A stretch of 64,000 nucleotides of DNA from Geobacteraceae bacterium GWC2_55_20 (lineage in GTDB: Bacteria; Desulfobacterota; Desulfuromonadia; Geobacterales; Pseudopelobacteraceae), in contig MGZK01000132.1 in assembly GCA_001802125.1 (NCBI GenBank), positions 1-64,000 of the forward strand. The letters are read 5' to 3'. The translations under genes were made by a program, and so were the position numbers. Positions within the stretch are counted from its first letter, which is position 1, and each line of letters begins with the position of its first letter. Under the pieces are notes generated by a model that ran no database searches, had not been told where the DNA came from, and saw nothing but the letters and a program-made list of their open reading frames with translations. Shown here piece after piece: positions 18,680 to 27,454 of the stretch.

Positions 18680-21039
18680 TACGATTTACAGGGATACTGA
18701 TAGTTGCCACATTCAGCCTTGCAGGCTGCGTTAGCCCGGTTGTAAACACGCTTAATGACTCCAGGACTGATTCACCAAATAGCGCGCCCAAGATCAAGCC
18801 GACGCCGGAACAGCCTGTCAGGGACTCTGATGCTTATCGATCAAAAGATTCCGGGCGGTTGTATTCTCTGACCCTCAAAAATGCCGATTTGCGAGATGTG
18901 CTGGTACTGCTGTCAAAGGAAAGCGGTGTATCGATAGTTGCAGAACGCGGCCTGCGTGGAAACGTGCAGATCGAAGCAAAAAACAAGAAGCTGGGTGAAT
19001 TGCTGTATATGATCCTCAAGCCGCTAGGCTATACGGCATCGGTTGAAAACGGCATGATCCTGGTTGGCAGGCCCAAACTTGCAACCCGTACTTTCCGGGT
19101 AAACTATCTCAAGGACAAACGGAGTTCCAGCAGTAATATGAACGTTTCAGGTTTTTCCGCCGGAAGCGTGAGTGTATCAAGCATCGGCCAGTCCGACTTT
19201 TGGGGAGCGCTGGAAAACTCTCTTGAAATGCTTGTATTCGGAACCAGTGGCAAAGGAAAGCGTGACGGTGGCGGTTTCAGCATCAGCGAGGAAGAAAAGA
19301 AAAGTGATGGCAAGAATGCACCATCTGCCCCTTCATCCTTATCAAAAGACAAATCGCAAATTACCACATCAACAGACGTGGAAGACCCGCTTCTCTCTTC
19401 AACCCAGATAGCGGAAGGTCAACTCAAACAACTCGTAGTGAATGAAATCGCAGGAATAATCCAGATCACGGATTTACCTGAAAACCTGGATAAAATCGCA
19501 TCTTTTCTGGCAGATGTGGAAGAAGGCAGCAAACGCCAAGTCCTGATTCAGGCGCATATCATGGAAGTAAACCTGAAAGACAGTTTTTCTCTCGGACTTG
19601 ACTGGGAACAGGTATTTCAATCAACCGACAGTGCCTTTACGATTGGGCAAGTTCTTGCACCTACTACCAATGTTTTCAAGTTTGCAGCTGAAGGATTTAA
19701 CTCATTTGGTCGTTTCAATTTACTGCTCGATGCGATGAAAGAACAGGGCAATGTCAACATGCTCTCCAGCCCCAAGATATCCGCGCTCAACAATCAAAAA
19801 GCGGTCATCAAGCTGACCACCAAACAGGTGTCGTGGGTGTCTTCAAAGACCACGAACAATTCTGGCGGGGTAAGTAACGACACCTTCACTACGGCGCCAC
19901 AGATTGATGAAGTGGGAATTTTTTTGGATGTGACTCCACAGATCGGCCTCGACAACTCAATTACCATGCAGATTCACCCCAGTGTTTCGGAAATCAAGGA
20001 GGTATCCACATCACCCGACAAGACCAGCACCAAACCGGTGATTGACATACGCGAGATAGATACGATGGTGGATGCCAAGGCGGGAGAGACCATCGTCATC
20101 GCCGGGCTTATCTCCGACAAACTTAACGAGATCAAACGTAGTGTGCCACTTCTGGGTGATATCCCCTACCTGGGCGCACTTTTCTCTTATAGCAAGCAGG
20201 AACGCACCAAGTCCGAGCTGGTCATAATGATGACCCCGTACATACTTAACGCCAAAAGCATCGACGAGATCAGGGCTGACCATGAGCTGCGGATGCAAAA
20301 CATCGGCGGAGCCTTCCACCTGATCAACAACATGGGCAGCATGGTAACCGAGAAAAGTTCCCGTGATTGGATCATGAGAAGCGAGCCTCACCGGCTGAAT
20401 GCACCGGACGCCACCAATAAATCCACGGTGGCGGATCCCGAGAAACCTGTTTCGCCAAAGACCAAACAACCGGATGCGACTCCGGTTCAACAACCGCTTG
20501 CCCCGGCAAGCCCAGAGGTTAGAATTCCAGCTGCACCCCCGGAGCAAAAAAACACCAAGGCTGACCCGGTCAACAGACAGCACCTGGAGCGGCAGCAGGC
20601 CGAGATAAAACGCCTGGAACTGGAAGTAAAAAACGTTTGGGAGAAGCTGGCGGATGAACGCAGGAAAAACCTGGAGCTTGCAGCAGAAGCGCGACGGCCG
20701 GCCAGTTCTCCGGTTGTGCCGAAAGCCGTCACACCGGAAGCAATGCCGCCGATTGCAGCAAACAATCAGCCTCCGGTATCAGCTGAATCAAACGTTCAGG
20801 CAGTCATGGCGGAGCAACCTCGCACCTTGACTGCAAACGTGCAAACCACCTCGCCTTCCGGCGACAGGGAACAGACACTCTATCGCAGCGCGGTCGTCGC
20901 CTACAAGATCGGCGACTGTACTGAAAGTATCAAGTTTTTCGACAGGTTCCTGACGTTGTATCCTAACTCACCTTTTGCGCAGGACGCGGTATATTATCGT
21001 AAGGACTGTGCTGAACGTCCGGCTGATGCAGTAAAATAA
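18676..21039 (+). CDS. Secretin (GspD/PilQ family) lipoprotein with extended C-terminal coiled-coil/TPR-like tail
   Basis: Lipobox SLAGC; STN region; secretin core LLGDIPYLGALFSYSKQERTKSELVIMMTPYIL; tail with coiled coil and YKIGDCTESIKFFDRFLTLYPNSPFAQDAVYY. Confidence 0.9.
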   Translation: MIRFTGILIVATFSLAGCVSPVVNTLNDSRTDSPNSAPKIKPTPEQPVRDSDAYRSKDSGRLYSLTLKNADLRDVLVLLSKESGVSIVAERGLRGNVQIEAKNKKLGELLYMILKPLGYTASVENGMILVGRPKLATRTFRVNYLKDKRSSSSNMNVSGFSAGSVSVSSIGQSDFWGALENSLEMLVFGTSGKGKRDGGGFSISEEEKKSDGKNAPSAPSSLSKDKSQITTSTDVEDPLLSSTQIAEGQLKQLVVNEIAGIIQITDLPENLDKIASFLADVEEGSKRQVLIQAHIMEVNLKDSFSLGLDWEQVFQSTDSAFTIGQVLAPTTNVFKFAAEGFNSFGRFNLLLDAMKEQGNVNMLSSPKISALNNQKAVIKLTTKQVSWVSSKTTNNSGGVSNDTFTTAPQIDEVGIFLDVTPQIGLDNSITMQIHPSVSEIKEVSTSPDKTSTKPVIDIREIDTMVDAKAGETIVIAGLISDKLNEIKRSVPLLGDIPYLGALFSYSKQERTKSELVIMMTPYILNAKSIDEIRADHELRMQNIGGAFHLINNMGSMVTEKSSRDWIMRSEPHRLNAPDATNKSTVADPEKPVSPKTKQPDATPVQQPLAPASPEVRIPAAPPEQKNTKADPVNRQHLERQQAEIKRLELEVKNVWEKLADERRKNLELAAEARRPASSPVVPKAVTPEAMPPIAANNQPPVSAESNVQAVMAEQPRTLTANVQTTSPSGDREQTLYRSAVVAYKIGDCTESIKFFDRFLTLYPNSPFAQDAVYYRKDCAERPADAVK

Positions 21040-21110
21040 TCCCGCCGAAAAGCCCTGACTACAAGTTCAGGAAACAAACCATATTTACAAATCCAAAATC
21101 AGACAAAATG

Positions 21111-21149
21111 AAAAGTCCGCTCACCCCTTGACAGGATGAACGGACTTTT
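21111..21149. terminator. Bidirectional hairpin between convergent genes
   Basis: AAAAGTCCG (21111-21119) / CGGACTTTT (21141-21149) perfect 9-bp inverted repeat between stops at 21039 (+) and 21178 (-). Confidence 0.6.
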
Positions 21150-21177
21150 GAGCAACAAACGAATCTGCTTGTAAGGT

Positions 21178-21771
21178 CTAATTTGCCAAGTTAAGTACAA
21201 CACCGATATCATTTGAATGTACTGCCGTATCGCCGGGAAGTTCCGTATCCAGATTACCATCCGCTCCGGCCGAAACAATGAAGACACGTACTCCTGAAGT
21301 TCCAAAATCATTTACATTAATAACATACATATTGCCCCAGGGATCAGCCGGGAAGTCAGTGCCATAGGGACCGTTCCACCCTACTGAAGTAGCGCCACTC
21401 TTAGGAGTATACCAACCTGCGTTGGCAGGACCATTGGTAACCAATAAATCATTCATGGAAACCGGAGTAGTTACATCCCAACCGACAACCGCGCCACCGC
21501 CAGGTCCAAGCGGCATATTACCTGCCGATTGCAAAATTGTTGCGGCATCTGTTGTAGCGCTGTCACGTTTGGGCCACAATCCGGTGTCCTTGCGAAATGC
21601 GAGAACAGAACTTTGAATTGCCTTAACATCGCCCAGTGCCCGTGTAACCTTGGATTCATCAATCTGATTGAAGATCATCGGCACCAGCACACCTGCCAAA
21701 ATGGCAATGATCGCGGCAACGACAATCACCTCGATCAGAGTAAAACCTTGATTAAATCTAGTTCTTTTCAT
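21178..21771 (-). CDS. GspG-like pseudopilin
   Basis: MKRTRFNQGFTLIEVIVVAAIIAILAGVLVP; GPYGTDFPADPWGNMYVI typical major pseudopilin. Confidence 0.87.
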   Translation of the reverse strand: MKRTRFNQGFTLIEVIVVAAIIAILAGVLVPMIFNQIDESKVTRALGDVKAIQSSVLAFRKDTGLWPKRDSATTDAATILQSAGNMPLGPGGGAVVGWDVTTPVSMNDLLVTNGPANAGWYTPKSGATSVGWNGPYGTDFPADPWGNMYVINVNDFGTSGVRVFIVSAGADGNLDTELPGDTAVHSNDIGVVLNLAN

Positions 21772-22102
21772 ACTCCCCCCTTTGATAATTTCCCCGGATA
21801 TAAAATTCAATGGACTTGGATTCTCTAAAAAACATTAATTTGTAGCAAGTTAGCGACACGAATTATTGTCTGCATATAACACACAATCACATTAAAATCC
21901 AGCGCGAAATTTCCTCGTTCGGCTCTAAATACCCTATTTTTAGTAGTTATTAATCCTACGGGATAAACGGTCCCCCCTATGCCGGGCTCTCATTAAATAT
22001 TTTATCCGAGACTCACAAGAGCATTGAAATTTAATTTTTGCTGTGTGAATATGGATCGGACATTGGTGAAAAAAATCAATCATTGCCCACTGAGGTGCGA
22101 GT

Positions 22103-23956
22103 TTGTTCGGGAACACAACAAGAATACACATGCTCCACTTAAAATCCACATCGGCATATGCAATTAAAACTGACGCACTCCTATTTACCTTTGCAATATT
22201 TATGCTCTGTCTTTTACTCCCTTTTTCCGATGCCCATTGCGAGGAGTGTGGTGACTGCCATTTAGACAGGCTTCACAAGCGCACTGGCGTAATCGGTCAG
22301 ATGAAGGGCGGTTCGCACCATGTTCAAGGTGTTGAGGTTACCGGGCAGCATTGTTATGCATGCCATTGGGAAGCAACTCCGGAGGGCAGGATTAACGAAC
22401 GTTACCACTCCGGCAGTAAAACCAAGGACGCTCCGGTAGACCTGGTGGTTTGGGGAGCAGGCAATCGACCGACCATTTTCATACCTTTCAGCACTGCTGC
22501 AAGCTTCCGTGTATCGTCCATCGGCACTTCAAACGAACGTGAACAGGTTGCCTCCATATCAAACCACTGCCTTTCCTGCCATAACGACAGAAATAATGAC
22601 ACCACACCATTCGTCGGAGACAGCCACACGCCCCGCCAGTATGCCTGGGATGGCCAGAGTATTGCAGCACGCTACAGTCAAACCGGATCAGCCTCATGGA
22701 GCAGATATTCGACTGCAAACGTCAACGGTAAATGGCAAATCACCAAAGCATTCTCGGCCCACGGCAATTCCGCTGCCAGTCTTGGTGGGTGGAGCACCGT
22801 AAGCGGCTATGACAAAGACATCACTACGACAAGAGGCGGCTCAAAATCAAGAAACGTAGAGTGCTTTGATTGCCACAACTCCCATGGCTCTGGCACAACC
22901 GGCATAACCTCCTCATACCTGACTTTTGGTTCTGACTACAACGGCGGCATCCTTAAGGAAACCATGGCCGGCCTTGGCGGTTACCAATACAGTTACACTC
23001 CGTCATCTAATCTGGATAAGCATGAGGCCAACCCATACAATCCAGGTGCCGGCCTCTGCTTTGACTGCCATGAAACCGCCAAACCAGGGTCTACCCCTTG
23101 GGGTTACAAAACGACCTTCGGCGCCGAGCAGGCGATCATGGGCTACAAAGACACCTCACGGTTCAACTCCGGCATAAAAGGCTCCACATCGCGTTTCACC
23201 GGTCGCCATACCCGTACCGCCGTTGCTAGCAGTCACCTTAAATCAGGAAGGTTTTTGTCCTATTCAACCCACGACAAAATCAACGGACTCTGCACCCCAT
23301 GTCATGATCCGCACGGCATAAGCCCAACTCTTGGAACCTCAATGCAGTACGCACTGCCGCTGCTTAAAGGGACCTGGCTTACATCCCCGTATCGCGAAGA
23401 TTCACCACCCGCAAGGATGCCCACCAAAGGGAGCTTTACCGGCAATGCAAACAACATGGCCGTATCCTGGGAAAAGGGGGAACTGAAAAAGAATCCTGCC
23501 GAGTCCCAGGCCGCAATGAGCTATAATACCGACCGAAATACATTTGGCAATGGTCGGCTAATCATCGAAAAAGATGATCAATTCGCGGGACTCTGTCTGA
23601 AATGCCATAAAAAAAGCAATTTCACAGCAAACAAGAACGATGTGATACATCGCGCGGTTAAAGGTTGGGGCTCCAACCGGGAACATTCCTTTCCATGTTC
23701 AAAGTGCCACCAGGCACACAACTCCGGTTTGCCGCGGCTAATGCAGACCAACTGCCTCGAATCCGGTCCGTCCGGATTAAGGGACAGTAGCGCCGCACCC
23801 TGGATGTCAAGCAAAAGTTATCAGCAGATTGCCGCTATTAACAAGCCCGCAAAAGAAGCTGTCGTCGGTTGTCATGTTCGCAGAGCGGCCAGAAATAGCG
23901 GCCCGCCTGCATTACCATCCGAACAGCAACAGTGGAAAAGTGTGAATCCATGGTAA
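22103..23956 (+). CDS. Octaheme c-type cytochrome, exported
   Basis: Eight CXXCH motifs (CGDCH, CYACH, CLSCH, CFDCH x2, CTPCH, CLKCH, CSKCH); N-terminal signal peptide. Confidence 0.88.
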   Translation: MFGNTTRIHMLHLKSTSAYAIKTDALLFTFAIFMLCLLLPFSDAHCEECGDCHLDRLHKRTGVIGQMKGGSHHVQGVEVTGQHCYACHWEATPEGRINERYHSGSKTKDAPVDLVVWGAGNRPTIFIPFSTAASFRVSSIGTSNEREQVASISNHCLSCHNDRNNDTTPFVGDSHTPRQYAWDGQSIAARYSQTGSASWSRYSTANVNGKWQITKAFSAHGNSAASLGGWSTVSGYDKDITTTRGGSKSRNVECFDCHNSHGSGTTGITSSYLTFGSDYNGGILKETMAGLGGYQYSYTPSSNLDKHEANPYNPGAGLCFDCHETAKPGSTPWGYKTTFGAEQAIMGYKDTSRFNSGIKGSTSRFTGRHTRTAVASSHLKSGRFLSYSTHDKINGLCTPCHDPHGISPTLGTSMQYALPLLKGTWLTSPYREDSPPARMPTKGSFTGNANNMAVSWEKGELKKNPAESQAAMSYNTDRNTFGNGRLIIEKDDQFAGLCLKCHKKSNFTANKNDVIHRAVKGWGSNREHSFPCSKCHQAHNSGLPRLMQTNCLESGPSGLRDSSAAPWMSSKSYQQIAAINKPAKEAVVGCHVRRAARNSGPPALPSEQQQWKSVNPW

Positions 23957-24978
23957 GCCCGGTTTGCTTGTTCCGGCGCCTTTTGCCTATACCGCATCCA
24001 GATCCTCGATACAGGCTGATAGCTGTACTAGTGGCCACTTTACTTCAGCTATCGGTGCAGGTAACTTTAGCAATGGAGAGACCTCCTGCCCCCCTCCCCA
24101 TCAAAACCCAATTGGTATTGCTGGGGACCGGCAACCCGCAGCCTGATCCGGACCGTTCCGGACCGGCTACGGCAATTGCAATTAATGGTAGCGCCTATCT
24201 GGTCGATTTCGGTCCCGGTGTCGTTCGTCGCGCGGCTGCTGCACGGATTGACAAGGGAATAGCTGCGCTAGAACCTACCAATCTGCGCGTTGTATTTCTG
24301 ACACATCTTCATTCCGACCACACCGCCGGCTATCCCGATCTGATCCTGACCCCATGGGCCATGGGACGAAGAGTTCCACTTGAAGTGTACGGCCCCAAGG
24401 GCCTCAAAAAAATGACGGATCATATCCTTGCCGCATATAGCGAAGACATTGGAATACGTACCAAGGGAACGGAGAATGCTCATCCGGATGGTTGCAAGGT
24501 AAATGTGCACGAGATTATGGCCGGTGTGGTATATAAGGACGCCAACGTAACCGTAACAGCCTTTCCAACCAGACACGGTGAATGGGAACAGAGTTTCGGT
24601 TATCGCTTTGACAGTGCAGATCGCAGTATCGTAATTTCCGGTGATACGACCCCTACCCAAGCTACGATAGATGCATGCCGAGGTTGTGATATACTTGTCC
24701 ACGAAGCATTGACACTAAAGTTCCTGAATAATCCGATGCGCCCCAATTACCAAAGATTTGATATTCGCGATTATTCCGCCAAATATCACACCACGACTGC
24801 TCAATTGGCGGAATTGGCAAACAAGGCGAAACCAGGCCTGCTAATCACATACCATAACCCGATTTCACTGCGACCCGAGCGACGCCCTTTCGCTTCTTCA
24901 CCAGAAGACGTTCTGGAAGAAATCGGACGGGGATACACCGGCAAGATTTCCGTCGGGCGTGACCTGGATGTATATTAA
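23932..24978 (+). CDS. Exported MBL-fold (ribonuclease Z-like) hydrolase
   Basis: THLHSDHTAGYPDLI (HXHXDH), SGDTTPT; hydrophobic N-terminal segment. Start uncertain (23932 or 23950). Confidence 0.8.
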   Translation: MEKCESMVSPVCLFRRLLPIPHPDPRYRLIAVLVATLLQLSVQVTLAMERPPAPLPIKTQLVLLGTGNPQPDPDRSGPATAIAINGSAYLVDFGPGVVRRAAAARIDKGIAALEPTNLRVVFLTHLHSDHTAGYPDLILTPWAMGRRVPLEVYGPKGLKKMTDHILAAYSEDIGIRTKGTENAHPDGCKVNVHEIMAGVVYKDANVTVTAFPTRHGEWEQSFGYRFDSADRSIVISGDTTPTQATIDACRGCDILVHEALTLKFLNNPMRPNYQRFDIRDYSAKYHTTTAQLAELANKAKPGLLITYHNPISLRPERRPFASSPEDVLEEIGRGYTGKISVGRDLDVY

Positions 24979-25022
24979 AGCGCTTGTCCGCAGGCGAATC
25001 AAATACGAGGAGATATGGATAA

Positions 25023-26537
25023 ATGTCAAGTTACGACAGTTCTGACGAATCGCAACATGAAAAGATGGACCGTAGAGAATTTATCAAACGGACCGCGATT
25101 GGCGCCGGAAGCATGGCGTTAAGCGTGTCCCTGGTAGGCTGCATGGCTGGAAAGGGAATGAACGGCAACGCGGCCACAAATGCAGTAAATGAAACCCTGC
25201 CACTCAAGTATAAGGATTACAACCTGGTTTTCGTCAGTTTTGACGCGCTGCAGGCTGCCCATGTCGGTTCACTCGGTTATTCACGAAACGTGACACCGAC
25301 CATTGACGCCATCGCCAAGGATGGCTTCAACTTCACCAACGCAATTTCCACTGCGTCCTGGACGGTTCCCGCCTCCATGACCTGGTTTACCGGAGTTTAT
25401 CCTTCCGAACACAGGCTGACCAATAAATTTGCCGTATTCAACCCACCCAGTAACAATATACTGTCCAATTTGAAAAAGCTTTCCCCGAACCTGGTCACCC
25501 TGGCCGAGATCCTGAAGCAAAACGGTTACGCTACCGGCGGATTTACCGGCAACGCCGGAGTTAACGGCTTTTTCGGCTATGATCAGGGGTTTGATACCTA
25601 TTTCTATGAAAAAGGAAAATTCGGCAGCATGGGAGTCAGTATCCCCAAGGCGCTTGATTGGCTGAAGGAAAATAAAAATAAAAAGTTTTTCATGTTCCTG
25701 CATGGTTACGATATTCATGGCCAGGGAATACCCGAGGGAGGGTTCGACTACCGTTTTGTGGAACCGGGCTATGACAAACGTTATACCGGCTCCAAGGAGG
25801 AGCAGGAGGCTTTGCGCGAGGAGGGGCTTGAAAAAGGGCGGACCACCCTGCGTGATGAAGATGTCCGATTCTGGAGGGCGATCTACGATGAAAAAATCCA
25901 GCGCACCGACGCCAAATTCAAAAAATTTCTGGATGAGCTTGAGAAGATGGGATTGATGGACAGGACCATCTTTGTACTGACATCCGACCATGGGACTGAA
26001 TTCCACGAACACAAGCGTTTTGATCACGGTTTCAGCCTATACGATGAACTGATACACGTGCCGCTAATCATAAAGCTGCCGAAAAGAACTGATGGCAAGA
26101 TCATCCGGGATCAGGTCAGCAGCATCGATGTGATGCCGACTATTCTCGATCTGCTGGATGTGAACGTTCAGGAAAAAACCAGGAAGCAACTGCGCGGGAC
26201 CAGTCTCTCACCAGCGTTTAAAGGGCAGTCAGCGGCAAAGGATGTCTTTTCCGAGACCGACTACCGGCTGTACACCTTCAAACGCTCTATTCAAACCAGG
26301 GAAGGCTGGAAATTCATATATACAATGGAAAGTAAAACCGGCGAATTGTATAACCTGAAAAGCGACCCCGGCGAAACCAAGAACCTGGTTGATGTTGAGC
26401 GCAAGATAGCCTACGAACTGGAACATAAATTGTTTGCACATTTTAAATCGATTGGACACGACCTGAACGCTCGAAGATGGGAGACGGGCCTGAACCCGGT
26501 CTACGATTCACAGGCCAAACCAGCGCAAAAAAAGTGA
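25023..26537 (+). CDS. Sulfatase-fold (alkaline phosphatase superfamily) protein with Tat-type signal
   Basis: RREFIKRTAIGAGSMALSVSLVGC; FVSFDALQAAHVGSLGY; LTSDHGTEFHEH. Confidence 0.87.
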   Translation: MSSYDSSDESQHEKMDRREFIKRTAIGAGSMALSVSLVGCMAGKGMNGNAATNAVNETLPLKYKDYNLVFVSFDALQAAHVGSLGYSRNVTPTIDAIAKDGFNFTNAISTASWTVPASMTWFTGVYPSEHRLTNKFAVFNPPSNNILSNLKKLSPNLVTLAEILKQNGYATGGFTGNAGVNGFFGYDQGFDTYFYEKGKFGSMGVSIPKALDWLKENKNKKFFMFLHGYDIHGQGIPEGGFDYRFVEPGYDKRYTGSKEEQEALREEGLEKGRTTLRDEDVRFWRAIYDEKIQRTDAKFKKFLDELEKMGLMDRTIFVLTSDHGTEFHEHKRFDHGFSLYDELIHVPLIIKLPKRTDGKIIRDQVSSIDVMPTILDLLDVNVQEKTRKQLRGTSLSPAFKGQSAAKDVFSETDYRLYTFKRSIQTREGWKFIYTMESKTGELYNLKSDPGETKNLVDVERKIAYELEHKLFAHFKSIGHDLNARRWETGLNPVYDSQAKPAQKK

Positions 26538-26580
26538 GTAATGTAACCTGTTGCTGCTGAATACCTCTCTTGATTTTTCC

Positions 26581-26618
26581 ATTACTCCTGCTCTTGTAAA
26601 ACAAGCGGCAGGAGTAAT
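26581..26618 (+). other. Strong hairpin in the crcB 5' region
   Basis: ATTACTCCTGC (26581-26591) / GCAGGAGTAAT (26608-26618) perfect 11-bp arms with nested CTTGT-AAA-ACAAG; no downstream U-tract. Confidence 0.65.
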
Positions 26619-26695
26619 ATTGAGTGGGGTTGTGCAAAAACATTATCCTTACATTCCAGATGCAGGCTATAATCGCGTCCGGAGGACAATCACAG

Positions 26696-27073
26696 ATGAA
26701 AATTGCCGCCACAATAGCCCTGTTCTGCGCCAGCGGAGGTCTTGCGCGTTATTATCTGTCGGGCTGGGCCTACAGCCTTCTCGGCAGATCCTTTCCGTAT
26801 GGCACGCTTCTGGTTAATATCATCGGCGCTTATCTGATCGGACTGGTCATGGAGGGCGGCATGCGCAGCACTTTGCTTTCCGATACCCTGCGCATTGGCT
26901 TGACCGTCGGCTTCATGGGAGGCCTGACGACTTTTTCCACTTTCAGTTACGAAACATTCAAGCTGCTGGAGGATGGCCAGCTGCTTTTCGCGTTCGCGAA
27001 TATTGTCATAAGCGTTGCTACCTGCCTGCTGTTTACATGGCTGGGAATTGCAACTATCCGGGGTCTTTCATAA
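26696..27073 (+). CDS. crcB: Fluoride efflux channel CrcB/FluC
   Basis: MKIAATIALFCASGGLARYYLSGW, PYGTLLVNIIGAYLIG, GFMGGLTTFSTFSYE. Confidence 0.93.
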   Translation: MKIAATIALFCASGGLARYYLSGWAYSLLGRSFPYGTLLVNIIGAYLIGLVMEGGMRSTLLSDTLRIGLTVGFMGGLTTFSTFSYETFKLLEDGQLLFAFANIVISVATCLLFTWLGIATIRGLS

Positions 27074-27088
27074 CAGCGGGGTACATAC

Positions 27089-27439
27089 ATGAACGGAATT
27101 CCTGAAGAGCATCTGCTGATGCGAATATTCATTGGTGAAAGTGATCGTTTTAAACACATGCCGCTATACGAGGCACTGCTGGAGATGCTCAGAAGTGAAG
27201 GCATTGCCGGGGCAACGGTCCTGCGCGGAGTATGCGGTTTCGGCGCCAACCGGCTCTGTCACACCCAGAAACTGCTGGACCTGTCCGCCGATCTGCCGTT
27301 AGTCGTCGAGGTGGTGGATATCAGGGATAAAATAGATGCCGTCATGCCCCGCGTCGATGAGATGGTCAACGGCGGCATGATCACGCTGGAAAAAGTAACC
27401 GTGATCCGTCACTCCGGCAATAGAAATAAACAACAATAA
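27089..27439 (+). CDS. DUF190 protein
   Basis: LLMRIFIGESDRFKHMPLYEALLEMLRSEGIAGATVLRGVCGFG; crcB neighbour. Confidence 0.9.
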   Translation: MNGIPEEHLLMRIFIGESDRFKHMPLYEALLEMLRSEGIAGATVLRGVCGFGANRLCHTQKLLDLSADLPLVVEVVDIRDKIDAVMPRVDEMVNGGMITLEKVTVIRHSGNRNKQQ

Positions 27440-27454
27440 CCCGAAAGCAAAAAT

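Noticed and set aside
21111-21149. Single CRISPR-like repeat or attenuator
   Set aside because: Only one inverted repeat, between convergent stop codons; best read as a bidirectional terminator.
26538-26695. Fluoride riboswitch upstream of crcB
   Set aside because: I could not recognise the conserved fluoride riboswitch segments by eye; only a hairpin is supported. Needs Infernal.
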